From: Perkinsus marinus ATCC 50983 | Lineage: Eukaryota; Perkinsozoa; Perkinsida; Perkinsidae | Direction of reading: 5' to 3' | Assembly (NCBI RefSeq): GCF_000006405.1 | Contig: NW_003213889.1 | Location: forward strand, 82,914 to 146,913 | DNA length: 64,000 bases | Shown: in pieces, positions 22,353 to 34,525 of the stretch | How the letters are laid out: each line of letters opens with the position of its first letter | Position numbering within the stretch: position 1 is the first letter of the stretch | The notes under the pieces: model-generated | Databases searched by the model: none | What the model saw: the letters and a program-made list of their open reading frames with translations, nothing else | Told to the model about the DNA's origin: nothing | Program-made: the position numbers and the translations under genes

Positions 22353-25300
22353 ATGGTGATGGCCCTCGAGAACCCTTTCCATGCGAGACACGATGAATTT
22401 GCCCGCGAGCGAGACACCAATAAGCTTCTTGGTGATACCATTTTCTGGCAACACTACGAAAAGATACCTGTGAGTATTCTGTGCTCGCTGTAGCTGAGCT
22501 GTGTTGTTGAGACAATATCGGCAACGCAGAGCTTGTACAGTACGGGATCCAAACTAGGTACGGTTCGTGTACAAGGCTGGCTCAATAGAGTACAGAAATC
22601 TCAAGCTCATGTTACTCGAGATGATATTCTACCTGTCCATTGTGACCTCTCTGACCGCATTCATGTAACAGGTTAGTGCTACAGTGAAAAATGTCATTTT
22701 GGAGGTACAACCACATCGATGCCTCTCTGGAGTTCGAATCCCGACAACAGCAACAGCTTTACTGGGGACAGTGCACTTCAGATGAGAGCCAGCGTGATGG
22801 ATGTAGAATAGATGAAGTCACAGACATCAGTTCCTTCTGGAACTGGTAGTAGCCATACTAGCTCACGAACAACTACATGCTCTCATGGAGGTACCAAGAC
22901 TCCCTTATTCCCCTGGTTTTCAACGTTGTCGGCGAGCAGGATCTCTTACAGCAGGTCAGCCGCGGAAAATGCTCATCATTTGACATGTCCATCGTCATTA
23001 GTCATCGTCCAGGCTGTAGCGAATTTGTCATTGAAGATGCCTTTCTGAGTTGTTAGGCACTATTACGGAGTAGATCAGCCGATGACGATGCTTCATCTTC
23101 GATGGAAGAGTACCCGTCATTGGCCCCATCCGTGACCCCTCCCGCTGGTTGGCTCAATGAGATGGCTCCATCCGGGTCTACACTGGCAAACGGCACTTCT
23201 CTCGACTCGGATCTCTCAGGTATGGTTCACGGTTAAGGACGACTCAAGACTCGGCTCAGGCCTCGACAGTGCCACCACCCCTGTTTGGCCCGAGCATGTG
23301 TCCACTCTATTCGTACCCAATGAGGGTGTGTCATAAGCATACTCATCTCAGCGGTATCTTCCTCAATCAGAATCCATCGCTTTCAAGCCTCGTTATGTCG
23401 GGGATACGAAAACTAATATTCTAGTGGGATCCATTAGAATACGACAAGTCGCTGTCACTCCACAGAAGGGCTGTGCAATTCAGGACGATCTTCTCCCTGT
23501 TCATTCGGTGGTTTCTGTGGCGCGTGACTCTTGCTCATGTGAATCCATCACAGGTGTGTTTTGGGTCGTGGTCCCATGGTGACCAATATAAGCTCAAAAT
23601 AGCCAATATAGGAACACCCGAACGCGTCAGAGACGCTTATGTGTAATTTTGTATTGCTGACGCCCTCCAAACGTGCTCAACAGATGGCGATCCAAGAGTG
23701 AGACCACTCAGAAAGCTCCCATGATAGGGAAAAACTCACACGAGTACACGGGTGATGGATACATCTTCGACTTGCCGGAAGACATCGTGCAAGCCTTCCG
23801 AGTTAGACCGCTCCGATTGATAGAGTTCTTCAGCTCCCCGCCATCAGGTCGGCGACGACTTGCAGGAGTGGGAGTGGCTCGACATGGCAACCAGAGCTGT
23901 CATTATAGAGTTGTCCACCTTCAACCCCAATACCAATATGATCGTTAGCACTAGGCTACTATTCGAGTAAAACGATCGTCCATTTGACAATCTATGTTGT
24001 TCGAGACAGATTCGGTCCGGATGGTTCGGTCGGGGTCAAACAAGAGCACACTCCTTTACCAATCGATCAGATCTCGCTGCCCGTAATGCGTGGCGCAGCG
24101 TTCAGACCGGAGACGTCTACCATCGTAGGTCATCCTCGATGGTGGAAAGTATCTCTCCGTATTCTTCTATCAAATTGTCATCACCGGGCAGTTTTCGATC
24201 TTCACTTTGTACTTCGTCACCAACTTGTACAAGGCGCGCTCCCTCCGCTATTTCAAGTAAGATTCCCGAGCGCACTCCTACCATAGACACGGAGCAGGTA
24301 CATCTGGAGTATAGTCGACTTCCTCATCATCATCCTCTTCTTTTCCTACCTCTCGAAACGACTGCAATTCCTATCAGTGTTAGATAGCGAGCCAAGTCTA
24401 AGGCCTGAACTCCTTCCACTGCCACAAACAGCTTTCATGCCGTCAGTCCGCTGAGCCGATCCATATATGAAAGAGCAAGAACCCAGCCAGATACTCCATA
24501 TTCCGCGAACCTCTGATGAGCAGCCGCAACATCTTCGCTCAGCTCATCCTCGTTGTCTGGCTCAAGCTACTCAAGTACATGACAATATTCAGCGCCTTCA
24601 GACCCTTCGTCAGAGTCATAGAACGCTGCATGTGATGCCCAGTCTTTAACGCAGCGTGAATCGTCTGGTAGATGCGAGCTGGCCGCACTAGCGCTACTCT
24701 GTATCGTCCTATTTGTGGGCCTGGCGCTTCCCTTTCATGTTCTACTGAGCTCAATAGTAATCAATCGCTACTAATACTGATACCGATCCTCTCGCACCAG
24801 GTGGACGAGTTCACTTGGATGCGCGGTAGTCTTTATGCACTCCTGTTCATGCTTGTACGTGGGCCGACGGATTCCATCATGCAAAGAATTCTCACCGAAG
24901 AGCCCCAGATGGGGAAGCTCATATTCATGGTGTATGTCTAGTCCTACTCATGTTCCATGACGAGATTGTCACGTGGCAGTTACATAGTACTCCTGGCCTT
25001 ACTGTTGGTTCCTTTCTTCTTTGGAGTGGTGCTCGATGTTTATAACGAGCTCAGTATTCTAGAGGAGAACCCGGATCCCAGCGTGTTGAGAGGAAATCTT
25101 CAAAGACGCAACCCCATGATGGCTTTCTTGTAAGTCCACTCGCCGCAGTGCCAAAGAGGCTTTTATCGTCCGAGCCGAGATCAGCATGAAGATCAGATTC
25201 ACATATTACTACAAGCTCAAGGGAGTGTCGCTCGTCCGAGATCTCGCTGACGACGAGGATGTGGGTGGCCCGAATGATCAATGGATCGAACTGCGGGCTC

Positions 25301-26294
25301 TGCCAGCATGCCTCGCTATTGCCTGGGACCGAAAACGGTGGGATTGAGTTGAGAGACTCTCCTGCCTGTCTGATAGTTTAGACGTGAACTCGAAGACGAG
25401 TTGGAGAAGAGCATCGCAGCTAGAGAGGATGAGGCTGCATTGCGAAATCTAGCGCTCAGCAAATCGCCTCGGGGCTCGATATTCTGTGAGCGAGTGAATC
25501 GCAGAATCATATGCAGCAATACTGACTCCCAGCGCGACTGCCTAGAAGAATGACAGAACAATCGAAGGGCACGGATGACAGGGCACAGTTCGAGGAGGAA
25601 CGGCAAGAAGCCCAAAAGCTCCTGGAACGGGTTCAACGTTGTGATGTGCGCGGTGTGATGCAGCAGCAGCAGCTTGTTTACTCACCCTCGTTACGTTTCC
25701 ACTCTCAGAGGATAACTAGGGTCCAGCTTCAGCGGCTTCTAAACGAATCGCCAGAGCTCTGCGAATTGATTGGTTCTGGACGTGCAATTGAAATCATCCG
25801 CCGATATAAGAGCGCGTATCACGAAGAGCGAGCCGAAGAGAGGATGCAACGGATAGCCCGGATGCAGGTCGATCAGGAGTCAGTCCCGTGAGGATCACTG
25901 ACCGTCCTTGCCAGGAGAATATTTTTACCAAGATGGATAAGTTCAGCGATACGAACACGAAGTTGAAATTTGATGCAGCAGCTTCAATGGAATTGGTCAG
26001 CACTGAGCTCAATGAGACCCTGACTGAGGCAGCAACACAATCGACTTTCAAGGAAAGTCAATGAGTTTTTTCAGGCTCAGAGTGTGTGGCGAGCAGATAT
26101 GGCGGACGTATTAGAAGGAGTTGGTACTTTCAGTGAAACTTTGAGGGACTTGACAATAAGCATTGAAGAGGTAAGAAACTCTCGATCACAATACTCCTGA
26201 GTCTGTGCATTTCCTCCAGGTACAACTCGCACATACTCGTCTTGCAACTGATTTACAACTAGGCAAACTGAAACTCACCGAACATGCTTCATGA
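22353..26294 (+). CDS. Polycystin (PKD2/TRPP)-type cation channel
   Basis: Many short exons from ATG 22353 (MVMALENPFHARHDEFAR). Recognisable order: first transmembrane segment (LMLLEMIFYLSIVTSLTAF); extracellular polycystin domain with LVGSIRIRQVAVTPQKGC, YTGDGYIFDLPED and the family signature WEWLDMATRAVIIELS / TFNPNTNM; TM2 (VITGQFSIFTLYFVTNLY), TM3 (WSIVDFLIIILFFSYL), TM4 (LILVVWLKLLKYMTIFS), TM5 (LAALALLCIVLFVGLA), pore (TWMRGSLYALLFML) and TM6 (LLALLLVPFFFGVVLDVY); then Arg/Glu-rich coiled-coil exons. Family members are Ca2+-permeable channels of cilia, flagella or internal membranes. The usual filter L-G-D is replaced by VRGPTDS. One junction near 26045 needs a frame change I could not resolve, so the C-terminus is tentative. 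Confidence 0.75.
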
Positions 26295-26918
26295 CTGAAT
26301 GCTACGGCGTTATTGCTTGTATATCATCATTATCGGAATAGTCGCACGTGTGTCGAGTCGTTGAGTCCAGTTGATGTGATGAAGTTAAGATCCAACATTC
26401 CAAAAAGCAAGGAAAGATAATTCCAATCGATGAGAAGGTTCTACTGAGCAACTCTCCAGGGTTATCTTTGTGCTTTTCCCTTCGTGTTTTGCAATCTTCT
26501 GAAAAACCCTTTTCTGGGCACTAGCGAAGAACGCAGCGATACCTGCAGTCGGGTTCTCGGTGGGAAGTCGTTGTTATTCGTGAGTTGGTCCAGCGTGCGT
26601 GTGTATGTACGAACACCTGCGCTCCATCTATCCATTGTGGGTAGCAGCTCTCATCAGTCATCTCTAGTCCATGAGATCTCATTGTTATGGCTTCCGACTT
26701 GGGCGTCTGAAGCTCAGAGACTCATCAGAGTACAACCCAGTGCTCAGTGTGCTCGTCGTGCACAATGTTATGTGTGGACTGATCGGTAACACTGAACAAC
26801 TCAAGAACACCAGCATGATTTAGTAACAGAAAAGTGTACTGCCCAACGGTGGTAGGGTCTCAAATGCTGGCATAAAAACTGGCCAGAGTATTTAACATAC
26901 CCCTCAGGGAGAGCCGTG
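26295..26918. other. Intergenic interval
   Basis: Convergent spacer between the polycystin-like gene and the EEP nuclease gene; no exon recognised. Confidence 0.4.
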
Positions 26919-27881
26919 TTATGGGCCAGTTAGTTCAACCTCGCACATAACAGGAAGATGATCGCTAGCGTGACTCATATTGGGAATTCCTCGCTCAGCT
27001 ACGCTGGAGTCCCGGGAGTCAGCACCGGTGACAACTCCATTTCCAGTCTCGTCGTTACACGAGTCAATCGCGACTGCATCGACGACTTTGAAGGTCAAGT
27101 CGGATGACTGACCGCCTACAAAAATATAGTCGATCTCGTCTTCTCGACCAGGAAGTAGCCTATAACTGCCGGACCGCGAGCTCAATACGTAGGACGGAGG
27201 TACCAAGCTTGTGTATCTCGGTGGTTTTAGCCCTGCCGCGGTAAAGCAGTCCTCCATACCACAATCTCTGATCCGCATGAAGGTGTCGCTGTCTCGATGG
27301 TTGTTCAGATCGCCACAAAGAATGACCGGCTCATCTCGGTCAAGGATAGCTCTAAGTTCCGTTGTGAGCTCATCGACCTCATGGCTCTGTGTAGGACAAG
27401 AACCTTTCCAGTACAGATGAGTTCCAACGACGGTGAATGTTTGACCATACAAGTTCTGCAGACGGCATATAGCTGCAACCCGCTCGCTACCTCCAGTATA
27501 ATGCAGTGTCTTCGCACTCATCAATTTCAGGATAGATCTCCTCCAGAAGATAGCAGACCCATCATCACGTCCTCCTGCACGTGGAGCGAAATAGCCGTCA
27601 TAGTATGAGCCGAGAGCTTGACGGAAATCTTCATAAGAATCCATCTCACAGAGACAGAGGATATCAGCACTAGACTCCAGGCAGGTCTTCACGAGCATTG
27701 GCAGTCGCATGTTCCAATCGAGCAGGGTGGGGAGTTGAGGGGCATCCTTCGCAGCTGGGCAAAAGTTCTTGGCCTTCGACCCACCAAGGTAAGGCCATGC
27801 ATAGCTGAAGTACTTGGAGAAGGCAAAGTGGCGACCGAGAATGTTGTATTGCATCACTTTCAAGTGCTGCACTTGCGACAT
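26919..27881 (-). CDS. Endonuclease/exonuclease/phosphatase-family protein (CCR4/nocturnin-like)
   Basis: Single-exon, 320 aa, ATG 27881. EEP motifs are complete: LKVMQYNILG (metal Asn), ILCLCEMDSYEDF (catalytic Glu), FTVVGTHLYWKG (catalytic His), VILCGDLNNHRDS (Asp-x-Asn), DEIDYIFVGG, and ASDHLPVMCEVEL (terminal Asp-His pair). This arrangement is that of CCR4/nocturnin/ANGEL-type enzymes, which remove poly(A) or dephosphorylate nucleotides using Mg2+. No leucine-rich repeats and no transit peptide, so a compact cytosolic enzyme. The precise substrate cannot be told from sequence. Lack of introns contrasts with the neighbours. Confidence 0.88.
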   Translation of the reverse strand: MSQVQHLKVMQYNILGRHFAFSKYFSYAWPYLGGSKAKNFCPAAKDAPQLPTLLDWNMRLPMLVKTCLESSADILCLCEMDSYEDFRQALGSYYDGYFAPRAGGRDDGSAIFWRRSILKLMSAKTLHYTGGSERVAAICRLQNLYGQTFTVVGTHLYWKGSCPTQSHEVDELTTELRAILDRDEPVILCGDLNNHRDSDTFMRIRDCGMEDCFTAAGLKPPRYTSLVPPSYVLSSRSGSYRLLPGREDEIDYIFVGGQSSDLTFKVVDAVAIDSCNDETGNGVVTGADSRDSSVAERGIPNMSHASDHLPVMCEVELTGP

Positions 27882-28193
27882 AACAGGATGAATGAAAGAC
27901 GTCCAACAACCGCAAACTACTCAGATTTTCATCTCGTTTCCCAAACGCAAGCCAAGGGATGTGCAGGAGGATGGTAAGGTAAAGATCCTGACAAGAGTCA
28001 GTTCAAAGTCCCACGCATTCGCCGGCTTTGTCAAACTATCGGGTATCAGTTGCGAGATCTATTCGACACAACCGAGAGCTCCTCCTAAAGAGTGCGCGAC
28101 TATTCCGCGTTACCACTGCAAAGATTGCAGTGTGTTGTGATGCATACCGACAGACGCTCTACAACAGCAAAACCAGCGCTACTTTTGACTAGG

Positions 28194-30560
28194 GAATCTT
28201 CAGAGACACGCTCCTGTTCGCTCCGGATACAGTACTAACTCTATGGAATAGTGTATGTTGAATAATCCAACAATAGGAAAACTGACAGTAGCACACGAAC
28301 TCCCAGTTCTGACGACTTGAACAAGTTTATCAAGGAGCTGCATACACGCAACATCCTTTCCGTCAAACCGTGGAAGCAACACAACACGAATGCAGCGGTC
28401 GTGGGAAACATCCCGTGGAGCACCGTGATTTCTACATCGCTACCTACCTCGTGTATTACCATGTAGAGGGGAAATGAATGTATTGCCAGAAATGTGGTGG
28501 CGACAGAACAAATCTATTTCTACAATGAATGGAATTTCCCTGATGGAAGGGATGACGATTACAGGGTAAAAGTGAATAGCCTTGATTGTTGTATGTCAAA
28601 ATTAGCGAGCAAAATTGCTTCGAGCACGACATCCCTGTGCGAGCGTCTCGAAATTGGCCTCGCAGTTAGAGTAGTTGCCCGAGACGTTTGAAGGGAAAAG
28701 ACAGCGCGACCAGACCCTAGAACCGACACATATAAGGAATGAGTGAATGCAGCCCTCTCACCAGTTATGTATACCGTAAGGCGAATCCTTGTTCATGAGA
28801 GCATCGAACCTGAGACCATCAACAATGCGGGATTCCCATAACTGACCATAAACTGAGACGCATACCTCTCCTGGGTGAGCAAGCCAGATATGGTCAGCTC
28901 GCTCCAGAACACCTCAAGTGTACTCACGACGTTGCTGATTCCACCGTCATTTTGTGCGCAGAACGAGATGAGGCCACAGTACTCGTACACATTACCTGAT
29001 CAACACAGGGCACCACTCAACCGTGCTCAGTCTAGATAATCATAGTTACAGTCAGCCTCAACCAAGACGGTAATCTTCGCGCGAGGCTGATACCCAGGCG
29101 AAAGACAATCCTCACACTGCTGTGTGATGAACCAACGGAACCGACCCAAAAGGTTGTTACCTGAAAACGACAAACTTCAAGCGGGCTTGACTGAGCACGA
29201 ACTGCTGATCGAACCTGGTAGTAAGTTCATGCTGCTAGTGTCGTACATGTACGAACGGTACACAAGGAATAGAGCACTGTCGGCCAACTCCATGACGTAT
29301 CTCGAGTATAAAATATCGACACCAGAACCAAGATCTTACCACTACTTAGTGGTCTGTGGGCTGGGAAAACCAGAAACGACGTGCTGAATGAGAAAGGCGT
29401 CTTCTGGGATGTCAGTGAGGTACGTATACTTGTAAGCACTGCAGAAAAGACAATTGAAAGAACCTCCAGTGAGAACGTATGCCTCCACTACTCTGTCCAT
29501 GTCGCAGTGACCGATGCGACCGCGGTCACGACAAGGAGAAACGCCCATGGGGTAGCTCACCGTAGTTTGACAAGGGTATTAAAGACCATCTCAGACGGGC
29601 TGGCTTCAACATCAAGAGAGATACCGATAGGAGCGACTTCTAGGATTTCTCCGGGGGTCAGTGACAGTAACCACTCGAAGAAGGTGTCTATGAACTCTAA
29701 CTGCGAGAGACAGCACCGTAACCAGAATCGCGGACGACAAGACCGACCAGAGCCAGCTCATCATGGGCGGTAAAGTCCGCATAAGCCAGGTAGATGACAC
29801 CACGAGAGCTGCGCTGGGTACCTCAGAAAAGACCTTCGAAGAACCACGATAGTGAGGTCCGACACACCAGGTCTGATAGATGATCGAAGCTCCTGTATGA
29901 AAGGGAACAACCGGTAGGTGTTCTTGATCTTCCCAACATTCGAGTAATCCCCAATGTTGAACCACAGGTCACCACCACAGCTAAGACTGCGTACTGCTGG
30001 ATGAGCCACGAAGTCCTGAGGTGTTCACATGTCCTACACAGAGTCTACTAGCCTCACTATGAACTCCCTGTTGGACGGGTCCATCCATAGGCTCTGTGGC
30101 CAAACGTAGAAGCCTAGCTTAGCGTTGGAGCAATCAACTTGAGTGGGGGGAGGCGGAGTCTGAGGCACACGAGTGAACATAACCACCACATGATGGCATA
30201 AATCACCGTCTCGACGCACGTCTGTTGAGCAGGGACGAGATGGCTGAGGAACAAACAGATGATAACTGAACCACTCCGTGGGCCGCTCATAGTAGTACTC
30301 AAAAGTATAATGTACTGGTTGACAGAATGGAGGCGATAGTGAATATAATCTGGTTGAGGAGGATCCCGACAACACTTAGCGTATCCTGTAGTGCGCTCCT
30401 GGCAGTTTTGGATATTTCCTCCTGCGGAAGATACTCCTCGTACGCGTGCGCTGGCCTCTCATGGCACTTCCAACACAGTGTCACGAACAAATCCCTCCAC
30501 GACTACATAAGTACCAACTCCAACGCGACCTTGAACTTGAAGGCTTTTCATTGGGTACAC
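28194..30560 (-). CDS. Unrecognised membrane-protein gene(s), many short exons
   Basis: Coding-like exons on the minus strand, upstream to downstream: ARSALQDTLSVVGILLNQII (hydrophobic, ~30380-30480); HYTFEYYYERPTEWFSYHLF to PTQVDCSNAKLGFYVWPQ (~30035-30320); GGDLWFNIGDYSNVGKIKN (~29880-29985); LAYADFTAHDELAL joined by a 47-nt intron to LEFIDTFFEWLLSLTPGEIL (~29560-29800); YVMELADSALFLVYRSYMYD (~29230-29290); NNLLGRFRWFITQQCEDCLS (~29030-29160); YEYCGLISFCAQNDGGI (~28950-28990); and RFDGKDVACMQLLDKLVQV (~28300-28380). No family is recognised. Several plausible introns are very short (one only 24 nt), so the exon chain is not secure and two genes may be present. Confidence 0.35.
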
Positions 30561-30687
30561 GCCTGATCAGTAATCAACACCTGTGAAAGGGTTAAGATAC
30601 TTTCAACAAAGACGGCATAAAATCCCTGAACTGCACGGGCATCGAACGTCCTACTACACCTGGAGCACGTTGTAGGGCAGAAGAGAT

Positions 30688-30722
30688 GACCATGGAATGA
30701 TCATCACGGTTATTCCATGGTC
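30688..30722. repeat. 35-bp perfect hairpin
   Basis: Arms GACCATGGAAT (30688-30698) and ATTCCATGGTC (30712-30722) are exact inverse copies with a 13-nt loop. Position upstream of the minus-strand gene; function unknown. Confidence 0.5.
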
Positions 30723-31337
30723 ATTTTCATGGTCTATCATTGAGTCCTATCATGAACATACACATAATCAAACCATGTGTGCTCATACGATAGGACTCAG
30801 ATGAAGCCGAATGCCTTCGGTTCATCCGTGGATCCGAGTACCTCCCAACTACTTTCCAACATGACTCAGCAAAAACGAGCAAGGGAGTGCTCCACTGACC
30901 TACATACGAATGCTATCCGCTCAGCCACGGCGTGTTATAGCCGACATCCCACAGACCATATACGACCTGCACAGCGTCAGATGCAAGTACGAGGTCAATA
31001 AGGATAGCTGAGATGAACAAGTCGCAGAGACATTTCCCACAGACTACCTCAACGCGAATTCCACTATATTCATATCCACGCCATATCCACGAGATTCCCC
31101 CAACATTATAGCCGTATAGTTACAGCCCTCTGGACTCCCCTATTCACTGGAACAATATACAGACAGAATTGACGAAATATCACCATACTATTTACTACTA
31201 CTACTACGAGAAGTCACGTTGATGAGCTTCTTGACAACCCTTCCACACCTTGGAGGGCGATTGAATGATACCACACCTCAATGAAAGCCCGAGCCCATTA
31301 AAGCTGTGAGGTCAACACTAAGGCATCAACAGCATTA

Positions 31338-31613
31338 TCATCCAGAACTCTTCGACCGAGAGCCAACATCCCTCTCGATATCATGGTAGACGACTACATT
31401 GCGGAGTACCATGTAAAAAACCTCAGACGCCGGTGCCCCAGTATACTCCAATAACGCAACATGAATAGTAGCTGATGATGAGATCGTCACAAGGAACTGT
31501 GATGCATCATGCAGGTAGCCATAACCGTGCACTCCGAATTGATCTCGAAACCCCAAAGGCAGCCCTACACCGTGGCTCGTAGCCTTATTAAGATATAGCT
31601 TTGGAATCGGCAT
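31338..31613 (-). CDS. Unrecognised family member, exon A (YMVLR family)
   Basis: Open exon with FGVHGYGYLHDASQFLVT, IHVALLEYTGAPASEV, then FYMVLRNVVVYHDIERD. The last block recurs in related form at about 31870-31910 (LYVVLNTVVVDLNV) and 33340-33400 (LYMVLRVVVFYRES). No known domain. The surrounding DNA is duplicated (see repeat at 30898/32838). Start and end are set by the open frame only; flanking exons were not resolved. Confidence 0.35.
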   Translation of the reverse strand: MPIPKLYLNKATSHGVGLPLGFRDQFGVHGYGYLHDASQFLVTISSSATIHVALLEYTGAPASEVFYMVLRNVVVYHDIERDVGSRSKSSG

Positions 31614-31616
31614 CTT

Positions 31617-31910
31617 CTATTGACCATTCTCCCGCATGAGGTCGCTACCACATGGTGTGCCCCTGGCCCCAGTGGGGCCGCCCCACCACAGACCGACTCT
31701 TAGACATTCATCTTCCACTCGAGCTAGCCACTGTCGAGCTACAACTGAGCGCCCCCCCCAGGTGATGAATTGTGGGCGAGTGAGGTATATTAGATGGCAA
31801 ACGCGGAGGCCGTCGTACCACACCTCTTTGTGATGACCAAGAGTGAACATTGAGGTCAACTACAACAGTATTCAGTACCACATAGAGGTCTTGAGCGCCC
31901 CATTCTCGTT
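31617..31910 (-). CDS. Unrecognised family member, fragment B
   Basis: Overlapping coding-like stretches: VWYDGLRVCHLIYLTRPQF and CLRVGLWWGGPTGARG in one frame, and upstream LYVVLNTVVVDLNVHS, which resembles the YMVLRNVVVYHDI block of the neighbours. The joining intron is not identified and a run of eight C near 31750 may hide an indel. Could be part of the same gene as the 31338 exon or a decayed copy. Confidence 0.25.
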
Positions 31911-31958
31911 AGCTCAACTGCGAGAATCGGTGTGGCACTGATGTCCCGTATATTACCA

Positions 31959-32156
31959 CTAGTAATCCACCAGTTCCTTCAGGCCCCTGCCACTAATGGA
32001 GAACCCACTGAAAGGCTTTTGGACTATAGGAAGCTGCTGCTGCTGCTGATACTGACCATACAAGAGGGTTATCATGACCAGGAAGAGTGCCGCTATCTCA
32101 GTGCCATACTGGACGGGCCACCTGATGAGCATCAAGAAGGTGTACAGACTACACAA
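31959..32156 (-). CDS. Putative transmembrane exon of unrecognised gene
   Basis: Frame containing a hydrophobic segment, WPVQYGTEIAALFLVMITL, followed by a Gln run (YGQYQQQQQLPIVQK). It is placed like the hydrophobic exon at 30380-30480 of the upstream gene, so it may be the N-terminal membrane exon of the next family member. No homology recognised. Confidence 0.3.
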   Translation of the reverse strand: MCSLYTFLMLIRWPVQYGTEIAALFLVMITLLYGQYQQQQQLPIVQKPFSGFSISGRGLKELVDY

Positions 32157-33289
32157 CAGATCCCCAGACTACAAGAGTGAGGCGAACTCCACATCGAATA
32201 ACAGAATTACAGATTTTCGTGACCTGCACGACTACCAACCTGGCATACATTCCACCGTCGACCTACATTCGTGTTGGTTGACTCCGACGACGACGCAGCG
32301 GTATAGTTCGCTCGCCCCCAACTCCATTAGAAGTAGTGATTATAGTCGGGGCCAACTCGGGAGTACATATCCCTACCACTGTTAACCCCTGAGCAGCTTG
32401 TAGAGATGCCATCTCAGGCTTCAAGTAGCATGGCCTGAATGGTTTCCAAATCATCTCCTAGTCTACTTTAATAGTCATAGATGCGATGATAATGTAATAC
32501 ATGCACGACACTGCGCATGTTCAGTGAACTCATAAGTCTCTGGTTCAATTCCCAGGATATCCAGTGCTCCCAGTCAATCCGAAGTCGACGATAAGAACTG
32601 AGCTCCATTATGATTGATGATCGGTTGTGCTGTTTAAAGGGGGCGGGGGACGGAAGGCATATTTCACTCGATGGTTTTACCTTTGTCAACATATGAATAC
32701 AAATTCTCACACAACTAAAAGCCTCGCTCCAGGTGGAGACACTCAGATGCGATAGACGATTGATTCATCATGATTCCCAAGGCACTAGCTCCTCCCAAAG
32801 ATTTCTGCCCTAATTCAGGAGTCCTAGAAGGAGTGCTACATACGAATGTTATCCGCTCAGCCAGGGCGTGTTATAACCCATGTCCCACAGACCATACGCG
32901 ACCTGCATAGCGTCGGACGCGGGGGTACGAGGTCAATAAGGATAGCTGAAATGAACAAGTCGCAGAGACATTTCCCTCAGACTACCTCAACGCGCATCCC
33001 ACTAAAGTGATATCCACGCCGTGAAAAATTCCGTCGAGATTCCCCCAACATTACAGCAATATAGTGACAGCCCTCTGGGCTCTACTATTCACTGGGACTA
33101 TATACAGACAGAATTGAGCGCCAAAGCCTCCATATCGCCCTACTATTCACTACTACTACGAGAAGTCACGTTGATGAGCTTCTTGATAACCCTTCCACAC
33201 CTTGGAGGGCGATTGAATGATACCACACCTCAGTGAAAGGCCGAGCCCATTAAAGCTGGGAGGTCAACACTAAGGCATCAACAGCATTA

Positions 33290-33490
33290 TTATCCTGGAC
33301 AGTACATCCCGGCCAAGTGCCACATTCCTCTCGATATCACGGACCGTGATTCACGGTAGAAGACAACAACGCGGAGTACCATATAAAGAACTTCAAGAAC
33401 CCCACATGAAACTTCAGACAGTAGAGACAAGGAAAGGCGTCCTTCACGCCATGTTGTTCCTGGAGTATCTTGCTCGAAAAAGGTCAGCAC
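33290..33490 (-). CDS. Unrecognised family member, exon C (YMVLR family)
   Basis: Frame with GVLEVLYMVLRVVVFYRESR and RGMWHLAGMYCPG, alignable with SEVFYMVLRNVVVYHDIERD of the 31338-31613 exon. The downstream DNA is the second copy of the local duplication, so this is a paralogue of the exon at 31338. The upstream part has diverged or lies in unrecognised exons. Confidence 0.35.
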   Translation of the reverse strand: MLTFFEQDTPGTTWREGRLSLSLLSEVSCGVLEVLYMVLRVVVFYRESRSVISRGMWHLAGMYCPG

Positions 33491-34525
33491 ATGTCATACA
33501 TCCCGTTAGAAGATCTCTGGTTTTCGATCCGCCTCGTGCTAGCCAAGAGAAACGATGAGCGTTATTGATCATTACCTGCTACTCATCTTTACCTCGAATG
33601 TTTGCGACCAGTGTTTTTGACTCGGGTGAGCGCACACAAAAGCTCCTGATATACGATCTTACATATAATTTCCGTCGAATGGCTGACTGCCACAAGCAGC
33701 ATGGCCTCGTTTTATCCAGCTAGGTAGCCCACCTCTCCCCTATCAACTAAGAGCCACTTTGTACGCTCTACGGTCTCTTATCTACATCAGGTTTGTCGCG
33801 TATGGAAGTACCATTATGAGCATCTAAGCAGCCGCCTCCAACGGTGATCGTATGATACGATTCGAATCTGTCGGTGATCGTATCTGTCTTGACTTGTTCA
33901 TGTTCTTATAGTTGGTCTACCCGTGTACGGTTTGTGACAGGTTTGCACCGCACAAGGTTGTGCGGAATCTTGTTCATTGATAGCGTTTAACGTGAGTAAG
34001 CGAGTTGATCGATAAGGTTGGAGCAGAAGGACTCCGGATTGAGGGGGACTTCTTGGGTGTTTCCTTTCGGTAGCATCAAGATATGTTTAAACCTCCATAG
34101 CGTGTTGTAAACATCCTAGCGCCGATGGCACTGTTGGGTTGTTCAAGAAGAGGCTACAGCTTGAGTTGACAATTGTTAGGGATGTTAGAGCGCGACAATG
34201 TATACGTGTACGCATGTATGTTGATCAATCATTACAAGCTAACCACTCTGTCAAGTTGCTACTCTTTTCCCACAGGTTCATACCGATCTGTCCTGTTCAT
34301 CTATTGCGGGCTGGCCTTCTATCGTTCCTACGATCCTCTCAACAATCATCTTTGAGGAGCGCCCCTGTTTTCCTTCTAAGATTTGAATCTGAGTGAATGT
34401 CGCTCCAATCGGGATCACATTCTGCTATCATTCCTCTAGTGTGGATCAGGTTTATTCGTCACGAATGTCGAGCCTTGAGATGTGTGCATTTGTAGCTTTT
34501 TTCCCACCGATTTCTGTACCCTTGC

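Larger units (their letters stand above)
30898..33300. repeat. Local duplication, ~400 bp units at 30898-31330 and 32838-33300
   Basis: The two segments share long near-identical runs, for example ACAAGTCGCAGAGACATTTCC, GAAGTCACGTTGATGAGCTT, and the stretch from CCTTCCACACCTTGG through GGCATCAACAGCATTAT. Differences are scattered substitutions and small indels, so this is an older duplication than the 10-kb-spaced one further right. It includes the 3' side of the YMVLR-family exons. Confidence 0.7.

Noticed and set aside
22830-23060. In-frame TAG codons in the polycystin-like gene, suggesting stop reassignment or a pseudogene
   Set aside because: Each TAG falls inside a plausible short GT-AG intron (46 nt ending at CATACTAG; 30 nt ending at GTTGTTAG), and removal keeps the frame.
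23517-23527. Third GTGGCGCGTGA copy as a promoter element
   Set aside because: It lies in a polycystin exon (VVSVARDSCSCE), so coding constraint explains it.
32530-32565. GGTTCAATTCCC resembling a tRNA T-loop
   Set aside because: The T-stem does not pair properly and no D-arm lies upstream.
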